Assembly (NCBI GenBank): GCA_025738555.1
Contig: JAOVFP010000003.1
Location: forward strand, 1,922,001-1,986,000
Source: Cyathus striatus
Lineage: Eukaryota > Basidiomycota > Agaricomycetes > Agaricales > Nidulariaceae
Length of the DNA: 64,000 nucleotides
Direction: 5' to 3'
The position numbers and the translations under genes are program-made. Positions within the stretch are counted from its first letter, which is position 1. Each line of letters starts with the position of its first letter. This document shows positions 12,289 to 22,929 of the stretch, in pieces. The notes under the pieces are model-generated. The model was not told the origin of the DNA and made no database searches. It saw only the letters and a program-made list of their open reading frames with translations.

Positions 12289-13252
12289 TTATTTACTATG
12301 TACATTTATTTTTATTATTAGTAAGCAACACTATGAAATACAATTGAAGTTCATTACTATTGTATAAGCTTCACATGAATTTCTGGTGAATTTTACGTGA
12401 ATTTCACCAAGTGACATGAATGTCTGGTGAAAAATTCATGTTAAGATCAAGTGAATTATTCACCTGAAATTCATGTGAAATTCATGTGAAATTCACCTGA
12501 AATTGTTAGCAGTGTTCTCACTGAAATTCAGCAAAAATAATGCAAAAAAGTTCACCTGAATTTCATGTGAAATTCAGGTGTAAGGGGGGGGGGAGTGTAA
12601 AGAGCTCAGCTGATGAAGCTCTGAGTATTTTTAGGGAACTGAAAATATTATGCAAGGTCAGAATTAGGATTTGTTGTTCCTAATATTGGTTAGCATTTAA
12701 CTTATGTGGTTTGTTATAGATCAGTACAATTATGCTCGACAATGCTTCAAACAATAATATGATGATGGAGGGGCTAGCTTGGCATCTGAATGAAGAAAAT
12801 GATTTTATTGAATTCGACTCAATTGAAAATCACATTAGGTGTGTGTTCTCAACTGAATTGAGTCAAATTATTGATATTGCAATAGGTGCTTTCCTCACGT
12901 TAATAACATATGCATGAAAACTGGCTTAAAGTATATGATGACGATCCCTGAGAACAATCCTGAGGTTCGTCGCGAGGACATTACAGAAGATAATGAGCAA
13001 CCTAACACATCAACTAACTTGGAATATCATGTCACATTGGAATCAGATGTTGTTGCAGCTGCACAGAAGCTTGTAAATGCGTGTCGTGCCTCTGATTTAC
13101 GTTGCACAGGGCTTTGAGCTGTAATTAGAGAGTTTAACAATGAGCTTAGTGAGGATTCTACAGATAGGATAGGAGAAGTTGAATTGCTTTGTGATGTTGA
13201 CACAAGGTGGTCATCCACTTTCCTTATGATTGACAGGCTCTTTTGGCTATAT

Positions 13253-14061
13253 CCTGTGAGTAATAGATTTCGGTTATGTATATCAATAAAGAAATAGGGC
13301 CGGCAAGCGGCAGGGCCCACTACCACCTCATTTAACTGACATTCACTTACCATGATAAGTCAATGAGGGGGAACTTTAAATTAATAAGCAATTAAACACA
13401 GGGAGGGGCAAGGATGGTTGACAAATTGTATTAAAAGAGATCTGTTAATAATATACTACATTAATAGTGATAGTGAAAAATGCCTTGAATTTGGAGTTCA
13501 TAAGTCTGAAACAGGAATAGATCATAAATAGGCAGGTTGAAAATAAGGAAACAAACATACTCTGGTCCAGGCATATCTGTCCAACCACTGGACCAATTTA
13601 GCAGTAATGAAGATTGTAGTACCAGAGGTGAGATTCAAATAATTTTCCTTTAAAAAACAAAGTGAATTCATGGAACCACAGTCAATAAATCTAAAAACAG
13701 AATAATGAACATTGATGAGGGAGAATGAGGTAAATTGGATACAACAGCCATCTGGATTGGGGGTAGAGTTGGAAATCACAGACGAAATATTGGTAGACCA
13801 GATTACATCAGGAAATGGAGTTTGGATTTGAGAAACTAAAACAACTAACCAGATAAAGAGTCAAAACTTAGCTGTTGACTTGTTCAATTTTTGATAAGAA
13901 AGAGATTTGATTTTTGAAGCAAGTCTGAATGTTGTTACAAGCCTTGGAAGGACATACAACAGAGACCAGTAGAGTACCATTGAGTTGGCAGGAGGAGGAT
14001 ATGATTTGACCAAAGAAGTCAAGTCCCTGTGAGTAATAGATTTCGGTTATGTATATCAATA
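13253..14061. repeat. Insertion in a hAT intron flanked by 36-bp direct repeats
   Basis: The 36-bp sequence starting CCTGTGAGTAATAGATTTCG occurs at 13253-13288 and again at 14026-14061. It contains the 5' splice site of the hAT intron. The second copy leads on to TTTAATATCATTTTAG and the next exon, so the intron was originally uninterrupted. The 737 bp between the copies have no recognised coding region; minus-strand open frames at 13522-13779 and 13868-14059 match no family I know. The direct repeat may be a long target duplication or a tandem duplication with filler. Confidence 0.65.
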
Positions 14062-15459
14062 TTTAATATCATTTTAGGCCGTAAAGCTAATGCTCTCAAA
14101 GCCTGAGCATTCTTCGATTGCTAAACTTCTACTTTCAGACATTGAGATTATAGTTTTGAATGACATCTGGCACTTCCTCAATGTCTTCATGGTTACTCAG
14201 CAAATAGTCTCTGGGGATAAAACACTGACTTTATCACTCGTCCTCCCAATCTATGAGGAACTATATGGAATGCTTCATAGAATAAAAGATTTAGTTCCGG
14301 GTATTGCACATGGAGTGGAAGCCTCAATAAATAAACTTGGAGAATACATGGGAAAGGCACACCAAACGAAGGCCTACACACTGGCAATGGGTATGAAGTC
14401 ATTTTATTATTACATTATACACTAAAGTTCACAATACAGTTATTAATCCTACGATAAAACTACAATGGCCAATGAGAACTGGAAGGATGAAGATAAACAA
14501 GATTTTAAACAAACTGTTTGCGATACTGTAAGTAACATACCACCATGCCAATGTTTGGTTTAAGTACTAAGCAGTCATCAAACCCAGATGCTGAAATATA
14601 AATGTGTGATGCATACGGTGAGAAATGAAACTCCAACATCTATAGGGTGACACAAATTGAACATATCATGCCCATCGGCACAGGCACAAATGCAAGGGCA
14701 TGCACAAATGAAAGCTCTTTCCAGAAGTCTTTCTTCTGGGAGCTTATCACTTGTCAACACATCAACTTCCCTCCAGGACTCACAGCCTCCATCCATTCTT
14801 TCTCAACATATTTCCAATGCAGAACTCAGACTTCAAGACAATGCTGCCATTGATGGACCTTAACCCATGTTGCTGAGACATAAGTAAGCTCAGAAGAAGA
14901 GGCTGAAACAGGGCTTGGGGCTATAACGGTCCATTTAACAAGGAAGTGCGAGTGAGCTTGTTGCCTTCAATCATCCCTATTTTGATTCAAAAACATATCT
15001 GTACTTCCCCACCGTACACGCTCTCCTCTTCCCTACTAAAATGTAGATGTGCATCCCATTCACAAAATTCATGGTGTCCTAAATCTGATCATCAACCCAT
15101 CATCCACAACGGCCAGGGTCACAAAACCTTGATGTAGAAATGAAAGGATTGGGATATAGGATGTGGGACAGACGTTGACCCGGATGAACAAGAAGAGGTA
15201 GGGGGCTTAGCTCAGGTGGTGGGACGGGCATTGCTTACGGGTATGTATGAGAGGGAAGAGCTAGGATTGGAGCACAAGTGTAGATTCTAAGGTGAGTCCT
15301 GCTGGGTTTCTGACTTACGAGCTGCAGCTTTTTGTCGACCCTTTTTGCCAGTTGTCGCATGGTTGTCAGAGGGAGCAGCTGGTGGTGTGGGGAGAGGAGG
15401 TGGGGCTGACTCATCATTAACAGAGGGGGGAATTTGACCCACAAGTGGACCGGGAGAGC

Positions 15460-15720
15460 AGATAACATCCTCTCTCATCGTCATCATTGTCATTGTCCTC
15501 TCTCGTTGTGACATCCTCTCTTGTCATCGTCCTTTCTTGCTGTTGTCCTCTTGTCGTCATTATCATCTCTTGCCATTGTCCTCTCTCGTCATTGGTCCAT
15601 CTTCTTGCTGTCATCCTCTCTTGCCATTCTCTCTTGTCATTGTCCTCTTGTTGTTGTCATAATTATCTCTTGCTGTTGTTCTCTCTCGTCATTGGTCATG
15701 TTCTCTCATCCTCGTGTTAT
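15460..15720. repeat. Pyrimidine-rich tandem repeat
   Basis: Imperfect repeats of the type CTCTCTTGTCATTGTC, about 15-30 bp per unit. Open frames here (15487-15864 and others) are repeat artefacts rich in Leu, Ser and Val. Confidence 0.7.
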
Positions 15721-17131
15721 CTTGATATTGTATTCTATTGTCTTCTGTGCATGTTACTGTTTGTCCCTTTACTCTCCTGCTGTTTCTCTTGGCTGCTTCA
15801 ACTGGGTTACTGTGCTATCCATAATACAACTATCTGTTTGTATAGTTTAGTTGTAGTTAATTAATGTGTAGTATGTATCTACCTGTTATATGTTTAATGA
15901 CAAATGCTTTATCACTATACTGCTATACAATTTGCAAGCAAGTACACTGGGCTATAATATGAACTAATAGTGTGCAAAACTGAAACTAATTTGGATCTAA
16001 ACTTATCTAGAATATCCTAATTATGACCTAATGTTGACCTAATTTTTTGGAATAAGTAGGGGACCTCAGCTAATTCACCTAAAGTCCCTTATTTTACTAA
16101 TTTCAACTTAATTACCTTTAAATTGACTTATATTTTCCTTAATTTTTTCTAATTTAACTAAATTTGTGATATGGGTATTTGCTGATGGCCTAACCTTGAA
16201 ATTGTTTCACAGTCAACAATAGTTTCATGTAAGACTCATGTTGCTCATACAATTTCTTTCATTGCAGTGTTTCTGTCACCACAAAATGCTGCCTATAGAA
16301 ACAGTTGTTTATGCCAAGCATTCATTACAATAGAGCAGTGTGATATATGAAGAAGTGAAACTTTTAATGAGCTTGTAAGGCAGTATGTACAGCACTGAGT
16401 ATGGGTTGCATCACTGAGGCATGGTTGACACATTTGCCATTGAAAGATGTGAGGGAAAGGAGTTGTTCATGTTTGGCTCACTTATCTCAAGGTACACCTT
16501 GGCTCAGCGCTACCAAGGTACCTTGAGGTGCCCAGAAAGGAAATTGTGGCACCTCAAGGTACCTTCACCTCAGTGACAACTCACCTTGTGGCAACACTAA
16601 TTATTATAGATGTGTAAGCACGGGAGTGAATTATCAATATGGTATACTTACCTCCCATTGGTGAGACAGCCTGGGAGCCCTCCATCATGGTGTGAACTTG
16701 CTGTGAGCTCTACTGAGTACTGATCCTTCGTGAAGCACATATGTAGGTGGTAGCACCTGCAGGTAGTACCCAACAACAAACTGCCCTTTTTCATACATTT
16801 AAGCTCCGCTTTAATTTCTTTTACCCCTTACTTGGCATCAGTGCACTGCATGGATGATCAGTGTCTCAAAAGTTCAAGCAACAGGCATTTGGGACTGGGT
16901 GACTTTCCGTAACCATCTGGAATTTCAGACCCAGTTGCAGATGTGTTCCTGACAGAGATTTCCGAAATCTAACATTTGGAAACTCAGTCTGAAAAACCAT
17001 AACACATCTGGAAAGTGCATCATGTTATATTTCCATCAATTTGAGAAACTCTTGGCTAGATAGATAGATTAGATCAAATAGATTTGTGAATTGCGCTGCT
17101 TACCCTCCACAACTCCTCCACACTCTTTAGG
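15721..17131. other. AT-rich non-coding stretch upstream of the Harbinger gene
   Basis: No gene is supported. Around 15980-16170 there are many CTAATT/CCTAAT motifs. A perfect 18-bp inverted repeat lies at 16515-16565. Part of this may be the 5' flank or end of the Harbinger element, but I could not find matching terminal repeats. Confidence 0.4.
16515..16565. repeat. Perfect 18-bp inverted repeat with 15-nt loop
   Basis: AAGGTACCTTGAGGTGCC is followed by 15 nt and then its exact reverse complement. The left arm itself begins with the palindrome AAGGTACCTT. It would form a stable hairpin. Confidence 0.8.
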
Positions 17132-18484
17132 ATGGAAGAAGCTGAACTAATACAACTTCTCCTTGACGAAGAAGAGATGTACATACAAGAAGAAGATGAT
17201 ATCATATGATGAGCAGCAGCAACAGGTGCATTAATCTGCCTAGGGGCAGAGGAGGCCTGACAAAAAAGATCAGCTCATCATAAAGGCTTTATCTCATGTG
17301 CAATGAGCTGCTACCTGATCCTTGGTTTAACACACCATGGCAGAAGCTTTATGCTTCAGAAAGTGACTGTGCATTTATCATTACTATGGGAATTGATGTA
17401 ATGACCTTCAATCATATTCTTTACTCTGGATTTGAGGAGCAGTGGAATACAACACCTATACCATGTGCTGATTGTCCTGGCAGAGTACCACCCCATATTG
17501 CAGCACGTTCCCTGGATGCTAGTGGTGCACTTGGACTTGTATTGCATTATCTAAATTCTACTATGCATGATACAAGTCTCATGCAGATATTTGCCTTGAT
17601 TCCTAGCACTGTTTCACACTATCTTGACTTCTCTCTAAAAATATTACTCTCAGTTTTGTGTGTAATGCCACAGTCAGCTGTTCTTTGGCCATCTGGAGAA
17701 GAATTTGAGGACAATAACAATTTGATTGTTGTTCGACATCCCCTTCTTACTGGTGCATTTGGTTCCATGGACAGCTTAAAGTTACCTGTACAAGAATCTG
17801 CTGATCAAGAAATTGAGAATGCAGCTTACAATGGGTGGCTCCATGATCATTTTGTTAGCTGTGTCCTTGTATTTAATGCTGGGGGTATGAATTTCCCATC
17901 TACTGTTATATAAGCATAGCTAACATAGATTTTTAGGTGAAATCATTGCAAGTAATCTCAATGCCCCGGGAAGTTGGCATGATTCACAAGTAGCAAGGCC
18001 AATATATGAAAAGTTAAAAACTCAAACACCAGATGGATTCTATTTGGTTACAGATACAGTGTTTCTGAAAGGAACTGAGCAAATACAAGGAAAGATAAAG
18101 ACTCCAATAAAGAGTGGTACATGAGCTCATCCAGATCCTGCCATATGAAATCAAGACAACCAATTCAACTGCCAGTTACTATCATACTGGCAAACAGCAG
18201 AATGGGGCATGCATGCAATTCAAGGATCATTCAGATGTCTTCAAGTCCCAATGGACATAAACCAAAGTGACCACAGACATGACCTATTAAAAACAATTGT
18301 GCATTTGCATCAAATCCGAACACACATGGTAGGTATTAATCAGATCAGAAGTGTGTATATGCCTATATGGAAGGAGAATACAGAGCAGGAGGAAATTTGG
18401 GATCACTTTGAGGATATACTGTTCAAGGATCAACAGAGACATGATTGTGTTGCACAATTTCACTTAGTAGAACATGATGAGTAG
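17132..18484 (+). pseudogene. PIF/Harbinger-type DDE transposase
   Basis: A transposase of the Harbinger (DDE_Tnp_4-like) group. The ATG at 17132 starts a short acidic N-terminus that ends at stops near 17207; the main reading starts at 17296 in another frame. Catalytic landmarks are FGSMDSLKLPV (first Asp), NAPGSWHDSQVARPIYEKL (second Asp) and AEWGMHAIQGSFRCLQVP (Glu region), then HQIRTHMVGINQIRSVYMP near the end. A 52-nt intron, 17885-17936, joins NAGG to EIIASNLNAPG. At least two in-frame stops (near 18121 and 18147) and the N-terminal frameshift make it a pseudogene. Terminal repeats and a TWA duplication were not found. Confidence 0.82.
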
Positions 18485-18574
18485 ACAGGCAACAAGATAT
18501 ATTAGAAGAAAGTATACTATATATAATGAGTGGGGATGTATGCAGAGTTTAAGAGGCAACATATACATATTCAA

Positions 18575-19590
18575 CTAGACATTAGGAACAATGGACTTAG
18601 GGCTTCCAGTGGAAATAAAAATATGATGTGATGGGGTACCAACATTTGAGTGGCTTGCACTAGCACTTCTGTTGTAAGATGGGCCAGCAACAGCACACGA
18701 GGCCATGGGGGAAGGTGTTGCAACAGTAAACCACTGTGTACCAGGAGATGGCATAGGTGAGGGGGCATTTACATAATAGGGATCAACCTCTTCCCCTCCA
18801 ACCCACTTTACAGAGCACTCTCCATCATGGTAATGAGTTTCCTGCCTTACTGGATGATGGCGAGGAGGACCAGGAGTGATGGGAACAGAGCTTGAATCAA
18901 TGTGATGAGGCCTAAGAGGTGTCTCCACCTCACTGGTATAATACCTGTCACTTCCCATTAAGGAAAGCAGCTCTGCACAGTCAGCACAATGTTCAGCTGT
19001 GTTATGTTCATGCTTGACATCACTTAGCTTAGATTGCAGTGACTCAATAGTGGAGTGTGAATCTTGCAGCTGCTGGTTAAGACTAAGGATATGAGTCATG
19101 TGAAGTGAGCGCACACTGCACTCATCATCCCAGGCTGAGTATGTGGCAGGATCCAATGATGATGATATATTTGCAAGAAGACCCTGCACATCATTATGAC
19201 CACCCTGGCTTTGAGATACATTGATTTGATCAATGAGGGGCCTGCACATTACTGGGCCACATGTTCTGGGCTCCTTCTTGACTATAGATTTAACCAGTGC
19301 CATATTGGACATCTTGGTGGAAGGAGGACTATGGGTGTTGTCCTCATCATCACTAGAGTTCCAGTCATTGCTATAACTTAAAGGTAAGGAACAATATCAC
19401 ACTGATGTATCACATTGCATGTACTCACGAAATTGCTATTGCACTCTCATCATCAGACACATCAACAATTGCACTATTGTCAAGCTTGCAAGTCCCAGCC
19501 TTGTCGTTCATGAGCTCTTCAATTTGGAGAGCACACTTGATCTTGGGAGGACAAGTTGTCACATGGAAAGAATGTGTAGGAGTGCCTGGG
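18575..19590 (-). CDS. Unknown two-exon protein convergent with the Harbinger gene
   Basis: Exon A, ending at 19430-19429, reads PPKIKCALQIEELMNDKAG then VDVSDDESAIAIS. A 52-nt intron (19377-19428 approximately) with good GT...AG ends leads to exon B, which ends at 18575 and starts YSNDWNSSDDEDNTHSPPST. Exon B holds a heptad-like region (SLNQQLQDSHSTIESLQSKL) suggesting a coiled coil, then a Pro/Ser/His-rich tail. The Ser-Asp-Asp-Glu stretches look like nuclear acidic segments. Harbinger elements often carry a second, DNA-binding ORF, and the position fits that, but no MYB domain is visible and the N-terminus merges with DIRS sequence near 19590. Function unknown; it may be 5' truncated. Confidence 0.45.
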
Positions 19591-20041
19591 GGGGTATGTG
19601 ATGAGTAGAAGCAAGGAGGCAGGCACAAATAGAGTAAAATGTGGATAGGGGGAGCAGAGGTTTGTGGGTGGGACTTGAATAGAACTGACAATGACAGGAA
19701 AGGAGAGTGTTTTTGACCAAAGGTGAGTTGCAAGCATCATGGACAGAGGGGAAAAAGGGTTCAAGGAGGGCAACAATGCCTGTGAGGTATGTGGAGAGGG
19801 TGGATGATGTTAAAAAGTGAAACTGATAGACAAGGTAATGGCTCAGGGTGTCAGGGGTGGCATCGATAGGGAAATGATGCACATGACAGAAGGAAATGAA
19901 AGAATTCAAAGCACTAGAATAGTTTAAAACAGTTGAATGATCAAAATGGTAACCAAGAGTGACAGTGTGTTCCTGAAGGAGGTGCTCATGGCTCCAGGCA
20001 GCACGAATAGACTGCCTGGACTGATGAAAGAGGGGGATCAT
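19570..20041 (-). pseudogene. DIRS-like element: tyrosine recombinase N-terminal domain
   Basis: Reads SRQSIRAAWSHEHLLQEHTV, then LNYSSALNSFISFCHVHHFP and LSTYLTGIVALLEPFF. This is the SAM-like core-binding half of a tyrosine recombinase as found at the end of fungal DIRS-like elements. It stops around LASTHHIPPQALLH, before the catalytic Arg-His-Arg-Tyr half, which is absent. The break coincides with the start of the unknown gene at 18575-19590, so the recombinase was truncated by insertion or deletion. Confidence 0.7.
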
Positions 20042-20268
20042 TTCCAGAGAGCCCCCAGCACAGAATGAGGGGGTAGAAAAGAGTCAATGATAATTGATGG
20101 GTCATGAGCCACTGCATGATCAAATTGATGATGCAAAAGAGCATCAGGGACATGATTGTGTTCACCTGCAATATGGAGAACACGTAACTGTAAGGATTCT
20201 TTCAACAAGATGTCAACAGCTTTCATGAGAAGACAGTTTATATGAGAGTTGAGAGCATGTAATGAATT
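20038..20268 (-). pseudogene. DIRS-like element: RNase H tail
   Basis: Continues the RNase H region after an insertion: LNSLHALNSH, then KAVDILLKESLQLRVLHIAG and EHNHVPDALLHHQFD. The segment HIAGEHNHVPDALLHH corresponds to the usual end of RNase H in these elements (typically ADALSR). It overlaps the recombinase start by a few codons in another frame, indicating a frameshift. Confidence 0.72.
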
Positions 20269-20269
20269 T

Positions 20270-21345
20270 AAAGTACCTAATTTAGTGCAACATAGTGTAA
20301 ATGTAAATATTAATAATAAAACTCACACCATGTACACTCACTAAGAAAGTGCTCAGTGGGTAAGACTTGGATGCAAGGTGCTTCCAGGCAAAGTAAAGTA
20401 TAGAAATGGTGTCGAAAACCGACGTTCAAGAGGGAGTGCACACTTAGCAAACACTTTGATGCGCATTTTGATGTGTGTTCCTTAATCTCGGACTTAACAC
20501 GGGCTTATGACTTCACACTTCACATTGCACTTAGAATCTCAAAGCTCACACAAATACTAAAGCATGATGCTAGATGGTATTTCTCGGGGCACAGGAGACT
20601 GCCCTTCTACTACACAAAGCTACCTATTAAATATCTTACAGAACACGGCTAAGAGAAACTATATAGTTAATACAAAAGCAGTAATTGCACATTAGCTAAG
20701 CTGTAAATTAGACTTTTAGACTGGATACAGGCATCTGGGATGGACCAGAGTAAATCACCAATATACAAACATACAAGCGCCAAGAATGTGCTCACATGGG
20801 ATGATAACGAAGGACAATAACTCGTCCTGCAGGAAGAACACTCCATATGGAGGCGTGATGCCATGTGCTTTGACACATGGAAATGGGAACCACTGAATCA
20901 GCCTGCTGGGAATGCCGGGTCTCAGGGCAGGCTAGGCACCTATGGCATGCTGATGTACAGCACTGGTACAGCATGGTTAGATAGTGGCAACTGCCATGGG
21001 TCTAGTGCTCATGCCTTTTCCTATGATGCAATAACATAGCTTCAATATCATATTATTAGAATAGATGCGTGCTTAGCTCAATCTCTGGCCTTACTGGTAA
21101 TTACTTCCCACCAATGTCGAGAATAAGCTCTGACCTTGGTGTTTCTATTCTTAGATGCCTTCCTACTTAGGCTAGTTATGTCCCTTATTAGTGCGAATCA
21201 TTCCCACGCTAGCTAACAGTCCTGGACCTCTACCTTAGCTACTAATTACAACCCAGATATATTGTACTGTTTGTAAGTAGCTCATAGAATATAGAAATAA
21301 TGTTTTTACAGTAGGTAGAAGTATGCTAGGTGTATTAAATTGAAT
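20270..21345. mobile_element. Unclassified ~1.07-kb insertion in the DIRS RNase H region
   Basis: The RNase H reading breaks at DSGNTVALF on one side (near 21345) and resumes at LNSLHAL on the other (near 20268). The two would be adjacent in an intact element. The ends are weakly inverted (TACCTAATTTAG and CTAGGTGTA), and AT-rich bases repeat at the junctions (TTTAAA / TTAAAT). No coding region is recognised. A solo LTR is possible but unproven. Confidence 0.5.
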
Positions 21346-22883
21346 AAGGCGACAGTATTACCACTGTCTGAGTAGATAATAACTGTCCATGTTGAAAGAA
21401 TTCAGTCAGGGAGAAGGGATAGAGCTGAGACAACAGTGGTAACTTCATAAGGATAGATATCATGTCCCAAAATATCTGGGGGAAAGGTGAAGAAATGGCC
21501 AAGGTAAAGGAAATTGTCCCATATGCCAATACCTTCAAGTGAGGCATCAATGAAAAGGGTGGTGTCAACAGCCTCAGGATGCCAATCAATGTCTTCAAGA
21601 ATTAAAAGATCTTGCTCATGATGAAGATGAGCAAGAAGCCAGTGAAGATCAGAACAAATAGCATTGTTGACATACACACATGAATTCCCCTTACCCTTGT
21701 CAGCTGTCTTTTGGTAGAGAAAAAAGACCAGGCTGCAAAAGTGGGAAGATATTCAAGATCCAGTTGATCCAGCCAGCAAGGCATTGAAATTCCTTGAGAG
21801 GATGTTTGATTGAGCTGGGTGAGCAAAACCAGGTGATAAAAGAGATGAGTTCTTCTTGCTTCACCAGATCAAGGGAGATGGTAAGATTGTTGGCATCAAC
21901 AATAAAGCCAATGATAGTGAGGGATGAACCAGAGAGCTGCTTTTCTCACTGATGAGGGATTCTGAGTTCATCCCAAAGATAGAGAAGATGAGCTTATTTT
22001 GGGTATGAAAGGGTTCATACCAACAGACATTAGATGCACGATCTGCACCAAAAAGATTGTCTGAGTATTGAAAAAGGTCAGGAATAAGTTTGATAAAAGT
22101 CACTATCCATGTAACCAGCATAATGATCCCAATCCAAATGCCTTAGGAAGGTTTACCACCAAAAACATTGCAGCAATTGATATGTTGTTCACAGTTGGGC
22201 ATGGTGACAACTTGCATAGGCTGCCACAAGTGATGGATGGGAGTTAAACAATAGGCACTCTGGACATCAGATTTGAATAAGATAAGTTTCTCACTAGATC
22301 CATATTTGCAATGAAGGGCAAGTAGAGAGTCTCCCAGTTGTTTGAGGGAGTCCAGAGGACTCCAACCCTCAATCACCTCTTGAGGAATCATGAGATTGAG
22401 AGCATGTTTACCTGCACTGTGATTAGTAACCATATGGTAACTATGAGATTGCTTGGGAATGGCATGAACAGGCATTGAATACATGCCCTGAGGAAGGTGT
22501 GGTCCAAAGGCAGGTGAAAAATAGCAAAGAGCAACTTCTTTATCTCATTGTTCATAAATGAATGCGACTCCCCCTGGGTATTGATAGGGGCAAGAATGAG
22601 ATTCATTCCAACAGAGATGACAGTCACATTTAAGAATAGCCCCAGGCCAAAAGCCTTCCCAAAGACCTCTACAGACAGACTCTATGAATGCTCGATTGGG
22701 ATGAGATGAAAGATAGGATTCAAGACAGTCAACATTAATAGGTGTAACAATGTCGAAAAGATGTGAATGTTTTTGCAATACTGATAGAATGAAAGGATCT
22801 TTTGCTACCTTGGGAGGAGGTGATGAAAAAGGAGGAGCTTGAAGTGAATAAGAGAGAACTGGTGACAATGAAAAGAAAGACAA
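21340..22883 (-). pseudogene. DIRS-like element: reverse transcriptase and RNase H
   Basis: The order on the minus strand matches fungal DIRS-like pol. Upstream comes SHPNRAFIESVCRGLWEGFW, then GMYSMPVHAIPKQSHSYHMV, LILFKSDVQSAYCLTPIHHL (palm Asp) and CNVFGGKPS. The active-site box that should be YVDD reads YSDN (YSDNLFGA), so the enzyme would be dead. RNase H follows with LFIDASLEGIGIWDN and the acidic residues kept. The reading is broken by stops at 22143, 21861 and 21402 and by frame changes. The protein would have copied element RNA into DNA. Confidence 0.8.
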
Positions 22884-22929
22884 GAAAGACTAGAGATGTT
22901 GAAGATATGAAGGGTGTAACCTGAATACA

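Larger units (their letters stand above)
11273..12607. mobile_element. Non-autonomous KDZ-like element
   Basis: The element lies in the hAT coding sequence. Left end CAGTACTTTGCACTCCCC and right end (reverse complement) GAGCTCTTTACACTCCCC align without gaps. Flanking 8-mers GGCCGATG (11265-11272) and AGCTGATG (12608-12615) match at 6 of 8 positions. Both ends carry many short TTCACATGAA/TTCACCTGAA-type subterminal repeats. Ends and repeats match those of the 11.76-kb element at 34583-46338, so this looks like its internally deleted derivative (1335 bp). It holds a Ser/Cys-codon-like GC-rich minisatellite and a tRNA-like module but no transposase. Confidence 0.78.
9812..14950 (+). pseudogene. 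hAT-superfamily transposase
   Basis: A spliced hAT transposase that would cut and paste DNA in the nucleus. Exon 1 (9812-10132) has a basic, nuclear-signal-like end (GIKRTRREDQEN). A BED-type zinc finger spans an intron: ACRLCK, then SAICTHLHDKHW. Later motifs are ATSDIWSRQNLSPHMGM, a strong LDNASNN (hAT catalytic D region, near 12735), RCFPHVNNIC after splicing 12838-12884, and LCDVDTRWSST (near 13190). In-frame stops occur at 10692-10694 (TAG), 10964-10966 (TGA) and 13115-13117 (TGA), with a frameshift near 14470. The usual C-terminal dimerisation region is not seen. It is interrupted by an element at 11273-12607 and an intron insertion at 13289-14061. Terminal repeats of the hAT itself were not found. 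Confidence 0.82.

Noticed and set aside
11265..12615. A clean 8-bp target duplication for the small KDZ-like element
   Set aside because: Only 6 of 8 bases match, so it is reported as probable, not exact.
15487..15864. Membrane-like Leu/Ser-rich ORF of 125 aa
   Set aside because: Arises from a CT-rich tandem repeat; hydrophobicity is a codon artefact.
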